A stretch of DNA of 64,000 nucleotides from Geobacteraceae bacterium GWC2_53_11 (GTDB taxonomy: Bacteria > Desulfobacterota > Desulfuromonadia > Geobacterales > Pseudopelobacteraceae). Numbering within the stretch: position 1 is the first letter of the stretch; the number at the start of each line of letters is the position of its first letter. Position numbers and translations under genes: made by a program. The notes beneath the pieces were generated by a model. That model was not told the origin of the DNA. It saw only the letters and a program-made list of their open reading frames with translations, and did no database searches. Below are positions 50,558 through 58,721 of this stretch, piece by piece. The stretch lies in the NCBI GenBank assembly GCA_001802645.1, contig MGZJ01000040.1, forward strand, positions 1 through 64,000. The letters run 5' to 3'.

Positions 50558-51394
50558 ATGATTCGTCTTGTTTATTACGCTCTGATTCTCTGTTGCACAC
50601 ATCTGCCGACACACGCCGCTGCTTCGAGCACGTTACAGACCATTCCGGCGGGCTGTTTTCTCATGGGCAACACTTTTGAGGACGCCTACCATATAGAGAG
50701 ACCGGCGCATGAAGTATGTATCAGCAGTTTCTCCATGTCACCTTTTCCGGTAACACGGGGCGAGTTTGGCATGTTTGTGGCTGAAACTGGCTACCGTACC
50801 GATGCAGAGAAAGATGATGGCTGCAATATTTTTGACGGCAATAACTGGAAAAAGGATCCTGCTGCCACTTGGCGTTCCCCCGGTTTCCTTCAAGAGGCCG
50901 ACCATCCGGTGGTATGCGTAAGCTGGAATGACGCAGGTGCCTATGCCAATTGGTTGACCCGCAAAAACAACCGGATCTACCGTCTCCCGACAGAAGCTGA
51001 ATGGGAATACGCTGCCCGAAGCGGGGGAAAAAACGAGCGCTTTGCCGGAGGAGACGACATAGACAAGGTGGCGTGGTATGCCGCAAATTCGGAAAACCGC
51101 ACCCATTCAGTAGGTAAAAAGCAGGCAAACGGTCTGGGGTTGTATGACATGAGCGGCAACGTCTGGCAATGGTCCGGGGATTGGTACAACAATCGCTATT
51201 ACCGCATGAGTCCCCGCAATGACCCGTCAGGCCCGGCATCTGGCACAAAGCGCATCTTCAGGGGGGGAAGCTGGTTCTATGACCAGAGGGGCGCACGCAC
51301 CACGTACCGTGATTTTGCCACCCCTGGATTCAGCAGCAGTTATCTGGGGTTCCGGCTTGTTTCCACGATGCCGGATTCCAGCCCCCCTCAATGA
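50558..51394 (+). CDS. exported SUMF1/FGE-fold protein without the catalytic cysteines
   Basis: A 278-residue protein with a signal peptide (about 1-24). The full SUMF1 (formylglycine-generating-enzyme-like) fold follows: IPAGCFLMGN, PVVCVSWNDAGAYANWL, RLPTEAEWEYAARSGG, GLGLYDMSGNVWQW, RGGSWFYDQRG and LGFRLVS. The segment after RGGSW, where FGE has its Cys-x4-Cys copper site, has no cysteine, so formylglycine formation is unlikely. Start 50558 (ATG) is used; a GTG three codons earlier is possible. It heads a plus-strand run of four exported proteins. Confidence 0.88.
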   Translation: MIRLVYYALILCCTHLPTHAAASSTLQTIPAGCFLMGNTFEDAYHIERPAHEVCISSFSMSPFPVTRGEFGMFVAETGYRTDAEKDDGCNIFDGNNWKKDPAATWRSPGFLQEADHPVVCVSWNDAGAYANWLTRKNNRIYRLPTEAEWEYAARSGGKNERFAGGDDIDKVAWYAANSENRTHSVGKKQANGLGLYDMSGNVWQWSGDWYNNRYYRMSPRNDPSGPASGTKRIFRGGSWFYDQRGARTTYRDFATPGFSSSYLGFRLVSTMPDSSPPQ

Positions 51395-51460
51395 TATGAC
51401 ATCCGCTCCTCCTCTTCGGCAACAACCTCTATTCTACGTTAACAGTTCAAAGGGTGCCCC

Positions 51461-52123
51461 GTGACGCGAATTTGCATAGTGCTTCTCTCCATTACATTGT
51501 TTGTTCTAGATGCCAGAACCGCTTCCACAGCACCACCGGAATCAAATAATCCGTTCTATTCCTCCGTACCGTCAGCGTATATGGACGATCCACGCCGCAA
51601 CGAATGGCAACAACCGGACAAGGTTATTGACTACCTATTCATTAAACCGGGAGAAACCATAGCTGACATCGGTGCCGGCACCGGTTTTTTCTCAACCCGC
51701 TTCGCTCGAAAAGTCGGAAAAACGGGGCATGTCTATAGTGCCGATGTTGACGAGACCATGGTGCGGTTTATTGAGAAAAGAGCCCAAAAGGAAGGTCTGG
51801 GAAATATCCGGGCGATTCATGCACACCTGAATGATCCGTTGATACCTCGCTCATCTGCGGACGTTGTTTTTATCTGCGATACGTATCTCTTCATAGACAA
51901 CCGGGTACAGTATCTGGCACGATTACGTGACAGCCTCAAAATTAACGGACGGCTCGCGATCATTTCCTTCAACGCTTCTGCGGAAATCCCTGGCGCCCCC
52001 CCACAGCAGCGTATGATACCCAAACAGACTGTCATCACGGAAGCCATTGCTGCCGGCTATGCACCGGAGGCTGATTACCTTTTCTTACCCTTTCAGGATT
52101 TTCTGGTTTTCAGAAAGCGGTAA
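51461..52123 (+). CDS. SAM-type methyltransferase with an N-terminal signal sequence
   Basis: A 220-residue protein. The N-terminus (TRICIVLLSITLFVLDARTAST) looks like a signal peptide. The rest is a class I methyltransferase: DYLFIKPGETIADIGAGTGFFS (motif I), VYSADVDETMVRFI (motif II), SADVVFICDTYLFI. A methyltransferase in the periplasm would lack SAM, so either the segment is a membrane anchor facing inward, or the fold serves another purpose. Similar signal-bearing proteins are annotated in other delta-proteobacteria. The GTG start follows AAAGGG. It lies between the SUMF1-like and beta-sandwich genes. Confidence 0.82.
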   Translation: MTRICIVLLSITLFVLDARTASTAPPESNNPFYSSVPSAYMDDPRRNEWQQPDKVIDYLFIKPGETIADIGAGTGFFSTRFARKVGKTGHVYSADVDETMVRFIEKRAQKEGLGNIRAIHAHLNDPLIPRSSADVVFICDTYLFIDNRVQYLARLRDSLKINGRLAIISFNASAEIPGAPPQQRMIPKQTVITEAIAAGYAPEADYLFLPFQDFLVFRKR

Positions 52124-52149
52124 GGTAATAACACCTCAAGGAGATCACC

Positions 52150-53013
52150 ATGAAACGCTCTCTATTGGCACTCGTATTTTTTCTTGCAACCACTGCCCTG
52201 GCATATGGTGAAGCGTCCCCCTCTCAGATGCCAGCTTCACCTGAGACAAAAACTACCATTTCCGGCCAGGTAAAGGTCAAGGGCAAAACCCCGATGACCA
52301 ACGGAGTAGTACTCTTATTTAACAAAATGTGGGGTCCTCCCCCGCATCCTTATAAATACTGGCGTATCCCTGACATTATCTCTGAGACAGATAAATCCGG
52401 TAAATTTACTGTTGATGTCCAGGAAGGCACCTACTATTTGATGATCGCCCAGAAAAAGCCTGATGGTGAAATAGGTCCGCCAAAAGGGAACGAGTTTTTG
52501 TATTTTCATGGCAACGCCAAGGGAGATCCAAAAACTATCGTTGTTTCCGCCGGATCGAAAGTGAATCTTGGGGTGCTTTCCAAATCATTTATATGGTCGC
52601 CGAAGAAGGTGCCACACGACGGAGACCTCACTGCCGCTGAAGGAATAGTTGCCAACCTGGAAAATACACCTGTTGAGAATGCGGTCGTATTTGCGTATTT
52701 CAATAGTGACGCCGTCGGCAAACCGGCCTTTGTCTCTGACAGAACGGACAAAAACGGCAGGTTTCAGCTTCGCGTCTACGAAGGCGGCACCTATTATCTC
52801 AAAGTTAGAAGCATTATTGGTGGCGGCGCGCCCGAGACAGGTGAATATCAGAACGCAACGAAAGAGTTTGTTCCGGTCGAGGTATTGCTGACAAGCGGGC
52901 AACAACTGAAGGGGATCACACTTAAGGTTGATAAGTTTGTTGGAAAGGGCTCCACAGGTACAGTAAAACCTGACAGAATTTGGAAAAACACTAAGAAACT
53001 GCAAGGCAAATAA
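52150..53013 (+). CDS. exported carboxypeptidase-regulatory-like protein, paralogue of the 47.3-kb gene
   Basis: A 287-residue protein with a signal peptide ending near residue 22 (ALAYGEA). Two beta-sandwich modules follow: TISGQVKVKGKTPMTNGVVL (about 38-130) and AEGIVANLENTPVENAVVFA (about 165-265). Each is followed by a SDKSGKFTVDV / TDKNGRFQLRV strand and a TYYLMIAQK / TYYLKVRS strand. The plan is that of the protein at 47278-47973. It ends in a Lys-rich tail. It follows the methyltransferase by 26 bp with a clear AAGGAG. Probable role: surface or periplasmic scaffold. Confidence 0.8.
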   Translation: MKRSLLALVFFLATTALAYGEASPSQMPASPETKTTISGQVKVKGKTPMTNGVVLLFNKMWGPPPHPYKYWRIPDIISETDKSGKFTVDVQEGTYYLMIAQKKPDGEIGPPKGNEFLYFHGNAKGDPKTIVVSAGSKVNLGVLSKSFIWSPKKVPHDGDLTAAEGIVANLENTPVENAVVFAYFNSDAVGKPAFVSDRTDKNGRFQLRVYEGGTYYLKVRSIIGGGAPETGEYQNATKEFVPVEVLLTSGQQLKGITLKVDKFVGKGSTGTVKPDRIWKNTKKLQGK

Positions 53014-53036
53014 ACACCCTTCACTTACTCACCACA

Positions 53037-54305
53037 ATGCCGATACCACATTTACAGCACAAGCGTAAGTACTTCGCCCGGACACGGGGAGTACTTACGC
53101 TTGTGCTGGCCTCCTTTCTCTGCTGTCCGCACAGCTCAACAGCTGCCTCCGAAGAAGATGTACCGGGAAAAGCCCTTGGGTACCCAACGGGGCCACCGCT
53201 GGCCGAGTCAGGCGAACAGTTCCGCGTTGGTACTTTCAGCCGAATGGATCAACTCTTTCCAAGCAACAAAGTCCGCAAAGGCGTTTCGACACTCCCTTTT
53301 ACAAAGGCTAAGCAAGAGCCTCACATTACGTATGAAATAAATGGAAGCGTTTTAACTGTTGACGACTACCTGCGGCGTAACCGGGTATCCGGGCTTCTTG
53401 TCATAAAAGATGATTGTATACTTGTCGAACGTTACCGGTATGATCGCAAGGATACCGACAAATTTGTATCCAATTCTATTGCGAAGTCGATCACCAGCCT
53501 TGCGGTCGGGCTTGCCCTTCAGGATGGCGCCATCTCATCCCTGGACGATAAAGCGGCCAAATATGTTCCAGAACTGAAAGGATCAGCTTACGGCCAGACA
53601 ACAATCCGGAACCTCCTGAGAATGTCATCAGGCGTCCCGTTCAGCGAGGACTACAGCGGCAATGACGATCTGACCTCTTTCGTTCGGACACTTGCCACCA
53701 CCGGAGCCGTTGAAACCCTGAAACAGTTCCGTGTCAGGACTGTTCCGGAAGGGACAAAATTCAGCTACGCGTCGAGCGAGGCGCTGACTCTCGGCCTGGT
53801 AGTACGTGCAAGCACGGGAAAAGCCCTCTCCGATTATATTTCGGAAAGACTCTGGCAGCCTATGGGGGCCGAGTCTGATGCAACATGGGTAATTGACTCG
53901 AAGGGGGTTGAATGGTCATTTGCAAAATTCAATGCGGTGTTGCGGGATTACGGGAGACTGGGACGCCTGCTGGCGAATGACGGGGTATTGCATGGGCGAA
54001 AAATCCTGCCGCGTGACTACCTAATAGAAGCGACAGACTGGCATAAACATCCTGAAGCATTCAGGCCAGGACATGCAACCGCTGATCTTGGCTATGGATA
54101 TCAGTTCTGGATATTTCCGGGAGAGAAGAGACGCTTTGCACTTGTGGGAATCTTCGGGCAGCTGATCTATGTCGACCCGGCGCTGAAACTTGTCATCGTA
54201 CAAACGGCCGTCGCGAAAAAACCTTCCAGCGCGGAGATGTGGCGCGAATTCGGAGCCCTTATACAAGGGATCAAAACTATCTACGAAAAGGCATCATGCA
54301 GCTGA
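53037..54305 (+). CDS. exported serine hydrolase, class C beta-lactamase/DD-peptidase family
   Basis: A 422-residue protein. A signal sequence lies at about 17-38 (VLTLVLASFLCC..; a lipobox-like FLCC is possible). The hydrolase domain has the SxxK nucleophile as SNSIAKSITSLAVGLAL, then MSSGVPFSEDYSG, the YxN-like YAS (FSYASSEAL) and a late GYGYQFWIFPG. These place it with EstB/AmpC-like proteins; the substrate (peptide, ester or lactam) is not known. The first 25 codons contain a perfect 18-bp inverted repeat. No clear ribosome site precedes the ATG at 53037; a GTG at 53103 is a possible start. Confidence 0.82.
   Translation: MPIPHLQHKRKYFARTRGVLTLVLASFLCCPHSSTAASEEDVPGKALGYPTGPPLAESGEQFRVGTFSRMDQLFPSNKVRKGVSTLPFTKAKQEPHITYEINGSVLTVDDYLRRNRVSGLLVIKDDCILVERYRYDRKDTDKFVSNSIAKSITSLAVGLALQDGAISSLDDKAAKYVPELKGSAYGQTTIRNLLRMSSGVPFSEDYSGNDDLTSFVRTLATTGAVETLKQFRVRTVPEGTKFSYASSEALTLGLVVRASTGKALSDYISERLWQPMGAESDATWVIDSKGVEWSFAKFNAVLRDYGRLGRLLANDGVLHGRKILPRDYLIEATDWHKHPEAFRPGHATADLGYGYQFWIFPGEKRRFALVGIFGQLIYVDPALKLVIVQTAVAKKPSSAEMWREFGALIQGIKTIYEKASCS
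53056..53107. repeat. 52-bp hairpin: perfect 18-bp inverted repeat in the start of a coding region
   Basis: The arms agcacaagcgtaagtact (53056-53073) and agtacttacgcttgtgct (53090-53107) are fully complementary. Inside the 16-base spacer CCCG (53077-53080) pairs with CGGG (53085-53088). The mRNA would form a very stable hairpin covering codons 7-24 of the hydrolase gene, which could control translation. It might instead be a small inserted palindromic element. Confidence 0.9.
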
Positions 54306-54340
54306 CCCGGTTCTAGACTGCCCGCGTTTTCCTCAGTACG

Positions 54341-55165
54341 TCACGGACCGGGATACATGATCCGGAAACCAAGATCAAGCGCCTGATCATCAGGATAACC
54401 GCTGCTGCGCCACGTTGCCTGCGACTGCCTGGCACCATAATGCCAGCTGCCGCCGCGACGGACCCGTGTTGAACTTGTTGCAGGCCCTGAAGGATCCTGC
54501 TGGCGCATGGCTGAATATTCCCCACTCCAGTCCTGCACCCACTCCCAAACATTGCCGCTCATGTCATATATGCCCAGCCCGTTAGGTTGTTTCTGCCCCA
54601 CCAGATGGGTTTTCCCCGCTAGAACCCGTTCATACCAGGCAACGTCATCAGCAGTATTGCTGCCGCAGTAGGTCTCATCTTTCCCGCCACTTCTGCAGGC
54701 ATATTCCCATTCAGCCTCAGTCGGAAGATAATATTTTTTACCGGTCTGGCTGCTGAGCGCCCTGACAAACTCCTGGGCATCATTCCAGCCAACCTGCTCG
54801 ACGGGGCAATCATCGCCGCAGCTGTTAAAACGTGACGGGTTATTCCCCATGACCCTACGCCATTGGCCTTGGGTAACTTCATACTTTCCGATAAAAAAGT
54901 CGGAGACACAGACTTCATGTACCGGTTTTTCATCGCTGGCGCCTTTTTCAGACCCCATTCGGAAACATCCCCCCGGCACGAAAACAAACTCCATGCCGGT
55001 CTGAGCGTTTTTTGAAGTTGCTCGCACCGGTGGCGCATCGGTTTTTCCAGAGCCATTATCCCCTTTGCTTTCAAAGGGTAGAGGTCCTGCCCAGGCAAAA
55101 GTGTTCCACAAAAAGATTGCAGCAAGAAGCCGCATCAGCATGGTCATATTTCCTCTGGCACTCAT
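54341..55165 (-). CDS. exported SUMF1/FGE-fold protein without the catalytic cysteines
   Basis: A 274-residue protein with a signal peptide (about 1-26). The SUMF1 domain (about 55-272) has VPGGCFRMGSEKGA, EVCVSDFFIGKYEVTQGQW, CPVEQVGWNDAQEFV, YLPTEAEWEYACRSGG, LGIYDMSGNVWEWVQDW and RGGSWHYGARQ. The FGE copper-binding cysteines after RGGSW are missing, so it is probably a non-catalytic lectin-like or binding protein. The start overlaps the upstream SUMF1-like gene by 4 bp, and both lie behind a cytochrome gene. It converges on the hydrolase gene. Confidence 0.88.
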   Translation of the reverse strand: MSARGNMTMLMRLLAAIFLWNTFAWAGPLPFESKGDNGSGKTDAPPVRATSKNAQTGMEFVFVPGGCFRMGSEKGASDEKPVHEVCVSDFFIGKYEVTQGQWRRVMGNNPSRFNSCGDDCPVEQVGWNDAQEFVRALSSQTGKKYYLPTEAEWEYACRSGGKDETYCGSNTADDVAWYERVLAGKTHLVGQKQPNGLGIYDMSGNVWEWVQDWSGEYSAMRQQDPSGPATSSTRVRRGGSWHYGARQSQATWRSSGYPDDQALDLGFRIMYPGP

Positions 55166-56043
55166 TGGTTTTGTACCGGCGACACGAGGCGGAAGCCCAG
55201 AAAAAGGATGCGGAATTCGGGATCAAATCCGTTGCGATCTGAGACCCGGACGCATTCGGAAGCATTTCCCCACCCCCCACCACGGGGGATACGAAGCTTG
55301 CCGCTGGCCGGACCGCGCGGGTTGGATTTGGGACTATTGAAATAATATTCCGCATCATACCAGTCGCCCGTCCATTCCCAGGCGTTACCCATCATATCGT
55401 GTAACCCAAACGCGTTCGGCTTGAAGCTCCCTACCGGTGCAGCCACTTTATAGCCATCATTGCAGTTGGTTGTTGTCCAGGCCGGCCACTGGCTTTTCGC
55501 TGTCAGATCCGCGCCGTTTGCGGAACGGCACGGCCCATCCGGGTCGTTATCCCAGAAGTTCCTTTCTCCCGTTCCTCCCCGTGCAGCATATTCCCACTCC
55601 GCCTCGGTCGGGAGCCGGTATGTGCGGCCTGACCGTTTGGAAAGCCACTTTGAATATGCCACGGCATCATTCCACGATACATTTCCCGTCGGCTGGTTAT
55701 CATCATTCAGTGTGTTTCCTTCATAGGCTCCACTGGAATGTTCCGGTTTAAACATGCGATACTGGGCGTTGGTTACCTCATATTTTCCTATGAAGAAACC
55801 ATCCAGACACACCTCGTGCGCAGGCTTTTCATCACCCTGCCCGTCTCCGTAGGTATCGCCCATCAAAAAGCACCCTCCCGGCACCGGCATAAACGCCATA
55901 CCGGTAGATGGGTCGGCAAATGCAGCACCTGAGGCCTTACCCGTTACAGACACCGCACTTTTATCTGTTCCGGCTGCCATTGCAGAATGATCAGCAGTAA
56001 CAATCAGTGCAGCAATGACGGCAATAAAAATCCGGCTTACCAC
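55162..56043 (-). CDS. exported SUMF1/FGE-fold protein without a proper catalytic cysteine pair
   Basis: A 293-residue protein with a signal peptide (about 1-24). The SUMF1 domain includes MPVPGGCFLMGDTYGDG, EVCLDGFFIGKYEVTNAQY, NVSWNDAVAYSKWLSKR, YRLPTEAEWEYAARGGTG, GLHDMMGNAWEWTGDWYD and RGGGWGNASECVRVSDRNG. There is one Cys after the RGGGW but not in the two positions used by FGE, so formylglycine synthesis is unlikely. A GTG at 56043 with AAGGA eight bases upstream is the chosen start; it overlaps the cytochrome stop by 7 bp. It is probably part of the cytochrome operon. Confidence 0.87.
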   Translation of the reverse strand: MVSRIFIAVIAALIVTADHSAMAAGTDKSAVSVTGKASGAAFADPSTGMAFMPVPGGCFLMGDTYGDGQGDEKPAHEVCLDGFFIGKYEVTNAQYRMFKPEHSSGAYEGNTLNDDNQPTGNVSWNDAVAYSKWLSKRSGRTYRLPTEAEWEYAARGGTGERNFWDNDPDGPCRSANGADLTAKSQWPAWTTTNCNDGYKVAAPVGSFKPNAFGLHDMMGNAWEWTGDWYDAEYYFNSPKSNPRGPASGKLRIPRGGGWGNASECVRVSDRNGFDPEFRILFLGFRLVSPVQNQ

Positions 56044-58721
56044 GGTGTTAATTCCTTCCACTGGCCGTTTTGTTTCTTGTCAGCAGATGCTGCGGATTTA
56101 CCGAACTGCCTGACATGACAACCGACAACCTTGTTCTTCGACGAATCCGAACTTTTTACTGCAGCAGGCACTCCACTACGATCATCACTGTTCTTGTAGG
56201 GAAGCCAGGCTAGGCCGCTGTTCTCCCGCAACCCGGATGGACCTTCCTGAAAGCAATTAGTCTGCATGAGTCTCGGGAGTCCGGAGTTGTGAGATTGGTG
56301 ACACTTGGAACAGGGGAAGGAGTGTTCCTTGTTTTCTCCCCAACCCTTAACGGAGCGGTGAATAAGTGCGGTTTTGGAATTGCCGGCAAAATTTTCCTTC
56401 TTGTGGCACTGCATGCAGAGGCCGCCAAAGGTATCGTCATTTTCCCTGATGCGGTGATCCCCGCCAAAGGTATTGCGGTCAACACTGTATTTCATGCCCT
56501 GAATCGGTTCGCGCGGTGCACCGCCCGACATTTTTCCGAAATTCGAATTATCTTCACGATTGGTGACATTAAAGTCGCTGGTACGAGGCGAAGGGCTGCC
56601 GCCTTTGCCAAAGTTGGCGTTACCATCGCGGTTCGTCGTGTTGTAGTCAGCGCTGCGCGGGGCACTGCTCTCACCTTTGCCGAAATTAGAGTTAGCGCTA
56701 CGGTTCGTGGCGTTGTAATCGCCGGAACGGGGGGCACTGCTGTCACCTTTGCCGAAGTTCGCGTTGCCGTCGCGGTTCGTTGTGTTGTAGTCAGCGCTGC
56801 GCGGGGCACTGCTGTCACCCTTGCCGAAGTTCGCATTGCCGTCGCGGTTGGTTGTGTTGTAATCGGCGCTGCGCGGGGCGCTGCTCTCGCCTTTGCCGAA
56901 GTTGGAATTGGCGCTACGGTTCGTGGCGTTGTAGTCGCCGGAACGGGGAGCACTGCTGTCACCCTTGCCGAAGTTCGCATTGCCGTCGCGGTTGGTTGTG
57001 TTGTAATCGGCGCTGCGCGGGGCGCTGCTCTCGCCTTTGCCGAAATTAGAATTAGCGCTACGGTTCGTGGCGTTGTAGTTTCCGGAACGAGGGGCACTGC
57101 TGTCACCCTTGCCGAAATTCGCATTGCCGTCGCGGTTGGTCGTGTTGTAGTCAGCGCTGCGCGGGGCACTGCTCTCACCTTTGCCGAAATTAGAATTAGC
57201 GCTACGGTTCGTGGCGTTGTAGTTGCCGGAACGGGGGGCACTGCTGTCACCCTTGCCGAAGTTCGCGTTGCCGTCACGGTTGGTCGTGTTGTAATCAGCA
57301 CTGCGTGGGGCGCTGCTCACGCCTTTGCCGAAATTAGAATTAGCGCTCCGGTTCGTGGCATTGTAGTCGCCGGAACGGGGGGCACTGCTGTCGCCCTTGC
57401 CGAAGTTCGCATTGCCGTCGCGATTGGTGGCATTGTAATCAGTTTTACGGATAGGAGTGGACGCCTTGGCCTTTACACCTGCAGGCGGACCGTCTTCCTT
57501 GTAAGGAGAGGTAAGCCAGGTCCCTTTGAGGAGAGGGACTGCATACGGCATCCTATCGCCCAATGTCCGGCTGACCCCGTGAGGATCGTGACAGGGGGTA
57601 CACAAGCCGTTGATTTTACCGTGAGCTGAATAATTGAGAAAACTACCCGACTTCAAATGGCTGCTGGCAACATCTGAACGGCTCTGTCGGTTGGCAAATC
57701 GGGACGTAGAGCCCTTTTCACCGGAAGCAAAACGCAGGGTATCCTTATATCCAATGATCGGCTGACGGGCACCAAATGTGGAGCTGAAGCCCCAAGGGGT
57801 TTTGCCGGCTTTTGCCGTTTCATGACAATCAAAACAGAGCCCGGCACCCGCATTGTACGGGTTCTTGCTCTTCGCATCAGAGTTGGCTGACGGTTTATAT
57901 GAGGTATGGTACCCCCCCTTCCCTGAAACAGTATCCTTAAGAATCCCTCCGCTAAAGCTTCCGCCGTAGGTTTGATAGCTGGAAGTGACGCCGGAAACGG
58001 TTGAACCATGAGAATTATGGCAGTCAAAACATTCTACGTTTTTAGCTTTGGCTCCGCCCCTGCTGCTAGTAACGTCGCCGTCATAACCGCTGACTGCGCT
58101 CCATCCCCCCTGGTTTGCAGCTGAATTCCCATGAGCCGAGAATGCCTTGGTAATCCGGCTTTTCTTATTGGTTGCAGCGGTAGAGTACTTGCCCCATGGA
58201 GTAACACCTGACTGGGAATAGCGGGACGCGACGCTCTGAAGATCCCACGCATACTGCCGCGGCGTATTGCCGTCACCAGCAAACGGCTTGACATCATTAG
58301 TGCCGTCGTTATGACAGGAGAGACAATGAGCGCTGACCTTTGCTACTTCAGCGCGTTCAGACGGAGTGCCGATTGCTGCACTTCTGAATGGTATTGCCGT
58401 GACATTCTTCTTGTATTCCGTCGGACGCACGCCATCCGCCCAGACGACAAGATGAACCGTTGAACCGGGTTTACCAGCCGACTTGGCGTCGTGGTACCGT
58501 TTGTTTATCTGACCGTCCGGAGTGCTCTCCCAGTGGCAGGCATAGCAATGCCGGCCTGTGACACCGGTTCCCTGGATGTGATGGGAATTGCCCTGCAGAT
58601 GTTTCAGAACTCCGGTATGACAATCTACACATTCTTTCGCAGTTGCGTTATAGGCCGACAGAACAATGACACAGAGCATCACCATCAGCATGATTTTATT
58701 CCGGAGTCCAATTATGCGCAC
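56037..58721 (-). CDS. exported octaheme c-type cytochrome with repeat insert
   Basis: An 894-residue protein with a signal peptide (about 1-28). Eight CxxCH motifs are seen: CVDCH, CYACH, CLSCH, CFDCH, CFDCH, CTPCH before the repeat and CMQCH, CSKCH after it. Several free His (HHIQG) could be distal ligands. Between hemes 6 and 7, residues 428-739 are 13 tandem 24-residue units. Without them it aligns over its length with the cytochrome at 60.9-62.8 kb, so the insert is an expansion. The end (VVGCHVRQFGK) is also shared. It is likely an extracellular or outer-surface electron carrier. GTG start at 58721 follows GGGAGG. Confidence 0.92.
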   Translation of the reverse strand: MRIIGLRNKIMLMVMLCVIVLSAYNATAKECVDCHTGVLKHLQGNSHHIQGTGVTGRHCYACHWESTPDGQINKRYHDAKSAGKPGSTVHLVVWADGVRPTEYKKNVTAIPFRSAAIGTPSERAEVAKVSAHCLSCHNDGTNDVKPFAGDGNTPRQYAWDLQSVASRYSQSGVTPWGKYSTAATNKKSRITKAFSAHGNSAANQGGWSAVSGYDGDVTSSRGGAKAKNVECFDCHNSHGSTVSGVTSSYQTYGGSFSGGILKDTVSGKGGYHTSYKPSANSDAKSKNPYNAGAGLCFDCHETAKAGKTPWGFSSTFGARQPIIGYKDTLRFASGEKGSTSRFANRQSRSDVASSHLKSGSFLNYSAHGKINGLCTPCHDPHGVSRTLGDRMPYAVPLLKGTWLTSPYKEDGPPAGVKAKASTPIRKTDYNATNRDGNANFGKGDSSAPRSGDYNATNRSANSNFGKGVSSAPRSADYNTTNRDGNANFGKGDSSAPRSGNYNATNRSANSNFGKGESSAPRSADYNTTNRDGNANFGKGDSSAPRSGNYNATNRSANSNFGKGESSAPRSADYNTTNRDGNANFGKGDSSAPRSGDYNATNRSANSNFGKGESSAPRSADYNTTNRDGNANFGKGDSSAPRSADYNTTNRDGNANFGKGDSSAPRSGDYNATNRSANSNFGKGESSAPRSADYNTTNRDGNANFGKGGSPSPRTSDFNVTNREDNSNFGKMSGGAPREPIQGMKYSVDRNTFGGDHRIRENDDTFGGLCMQCHKKENFAGNSKTALIHRSVKGWGENKEHSFPCSKCHQSHNSGLPRLMQTNCFQEGPSGLRENSGLAWLPYKNSDDRSGVPAAVKSSDSSKNKVVGCHVRQFGKSAASADKKQNGQWKELTPW
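56505..57440. repeat. 72-bp minisatellite, 13 units, within the octaheme cytochrome gene
   Basis: Twelve full 72-bp units (57440 down to 56577) and a diverged thirteenth. Each encodes a 24-residue unit of the form DYNxTNRxxNxNFGKGxSSAPRSx. Two unit types mostly alternate (TTNRDGNANFGKGDSS and ATNRSANSNFGKGESS), giving a 144-bp higher-order period. There is one doubling of the first type at units 9 and 10. The paralogous cytochrome has one unit at the same place. The encoded segment is polar, Gly/Ser/Asn-rich and basic, and probably unstructured. Confidence 0.97.

Noticed and set aside
50558-51394. Active formylglycine-generating enzyme
   Set aside because: The segment after RGGSW has no cysteines where FGE binds copper, and the protein is exported.
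56505-57440. CRISPR-like array
   Set aside because: The 72-bp units are contiguous and coding, with no unique spacers and no cas genes.
56289-57629. A 446-codon open frame on the plus strand opposite the cytochrome repeats
   Set aside because: It exists only because a 72-bp repeat has no stop in that frame; the translation is a low-complexity Ala/Val repeat, and the opposite strand encodes eight heme motifs.
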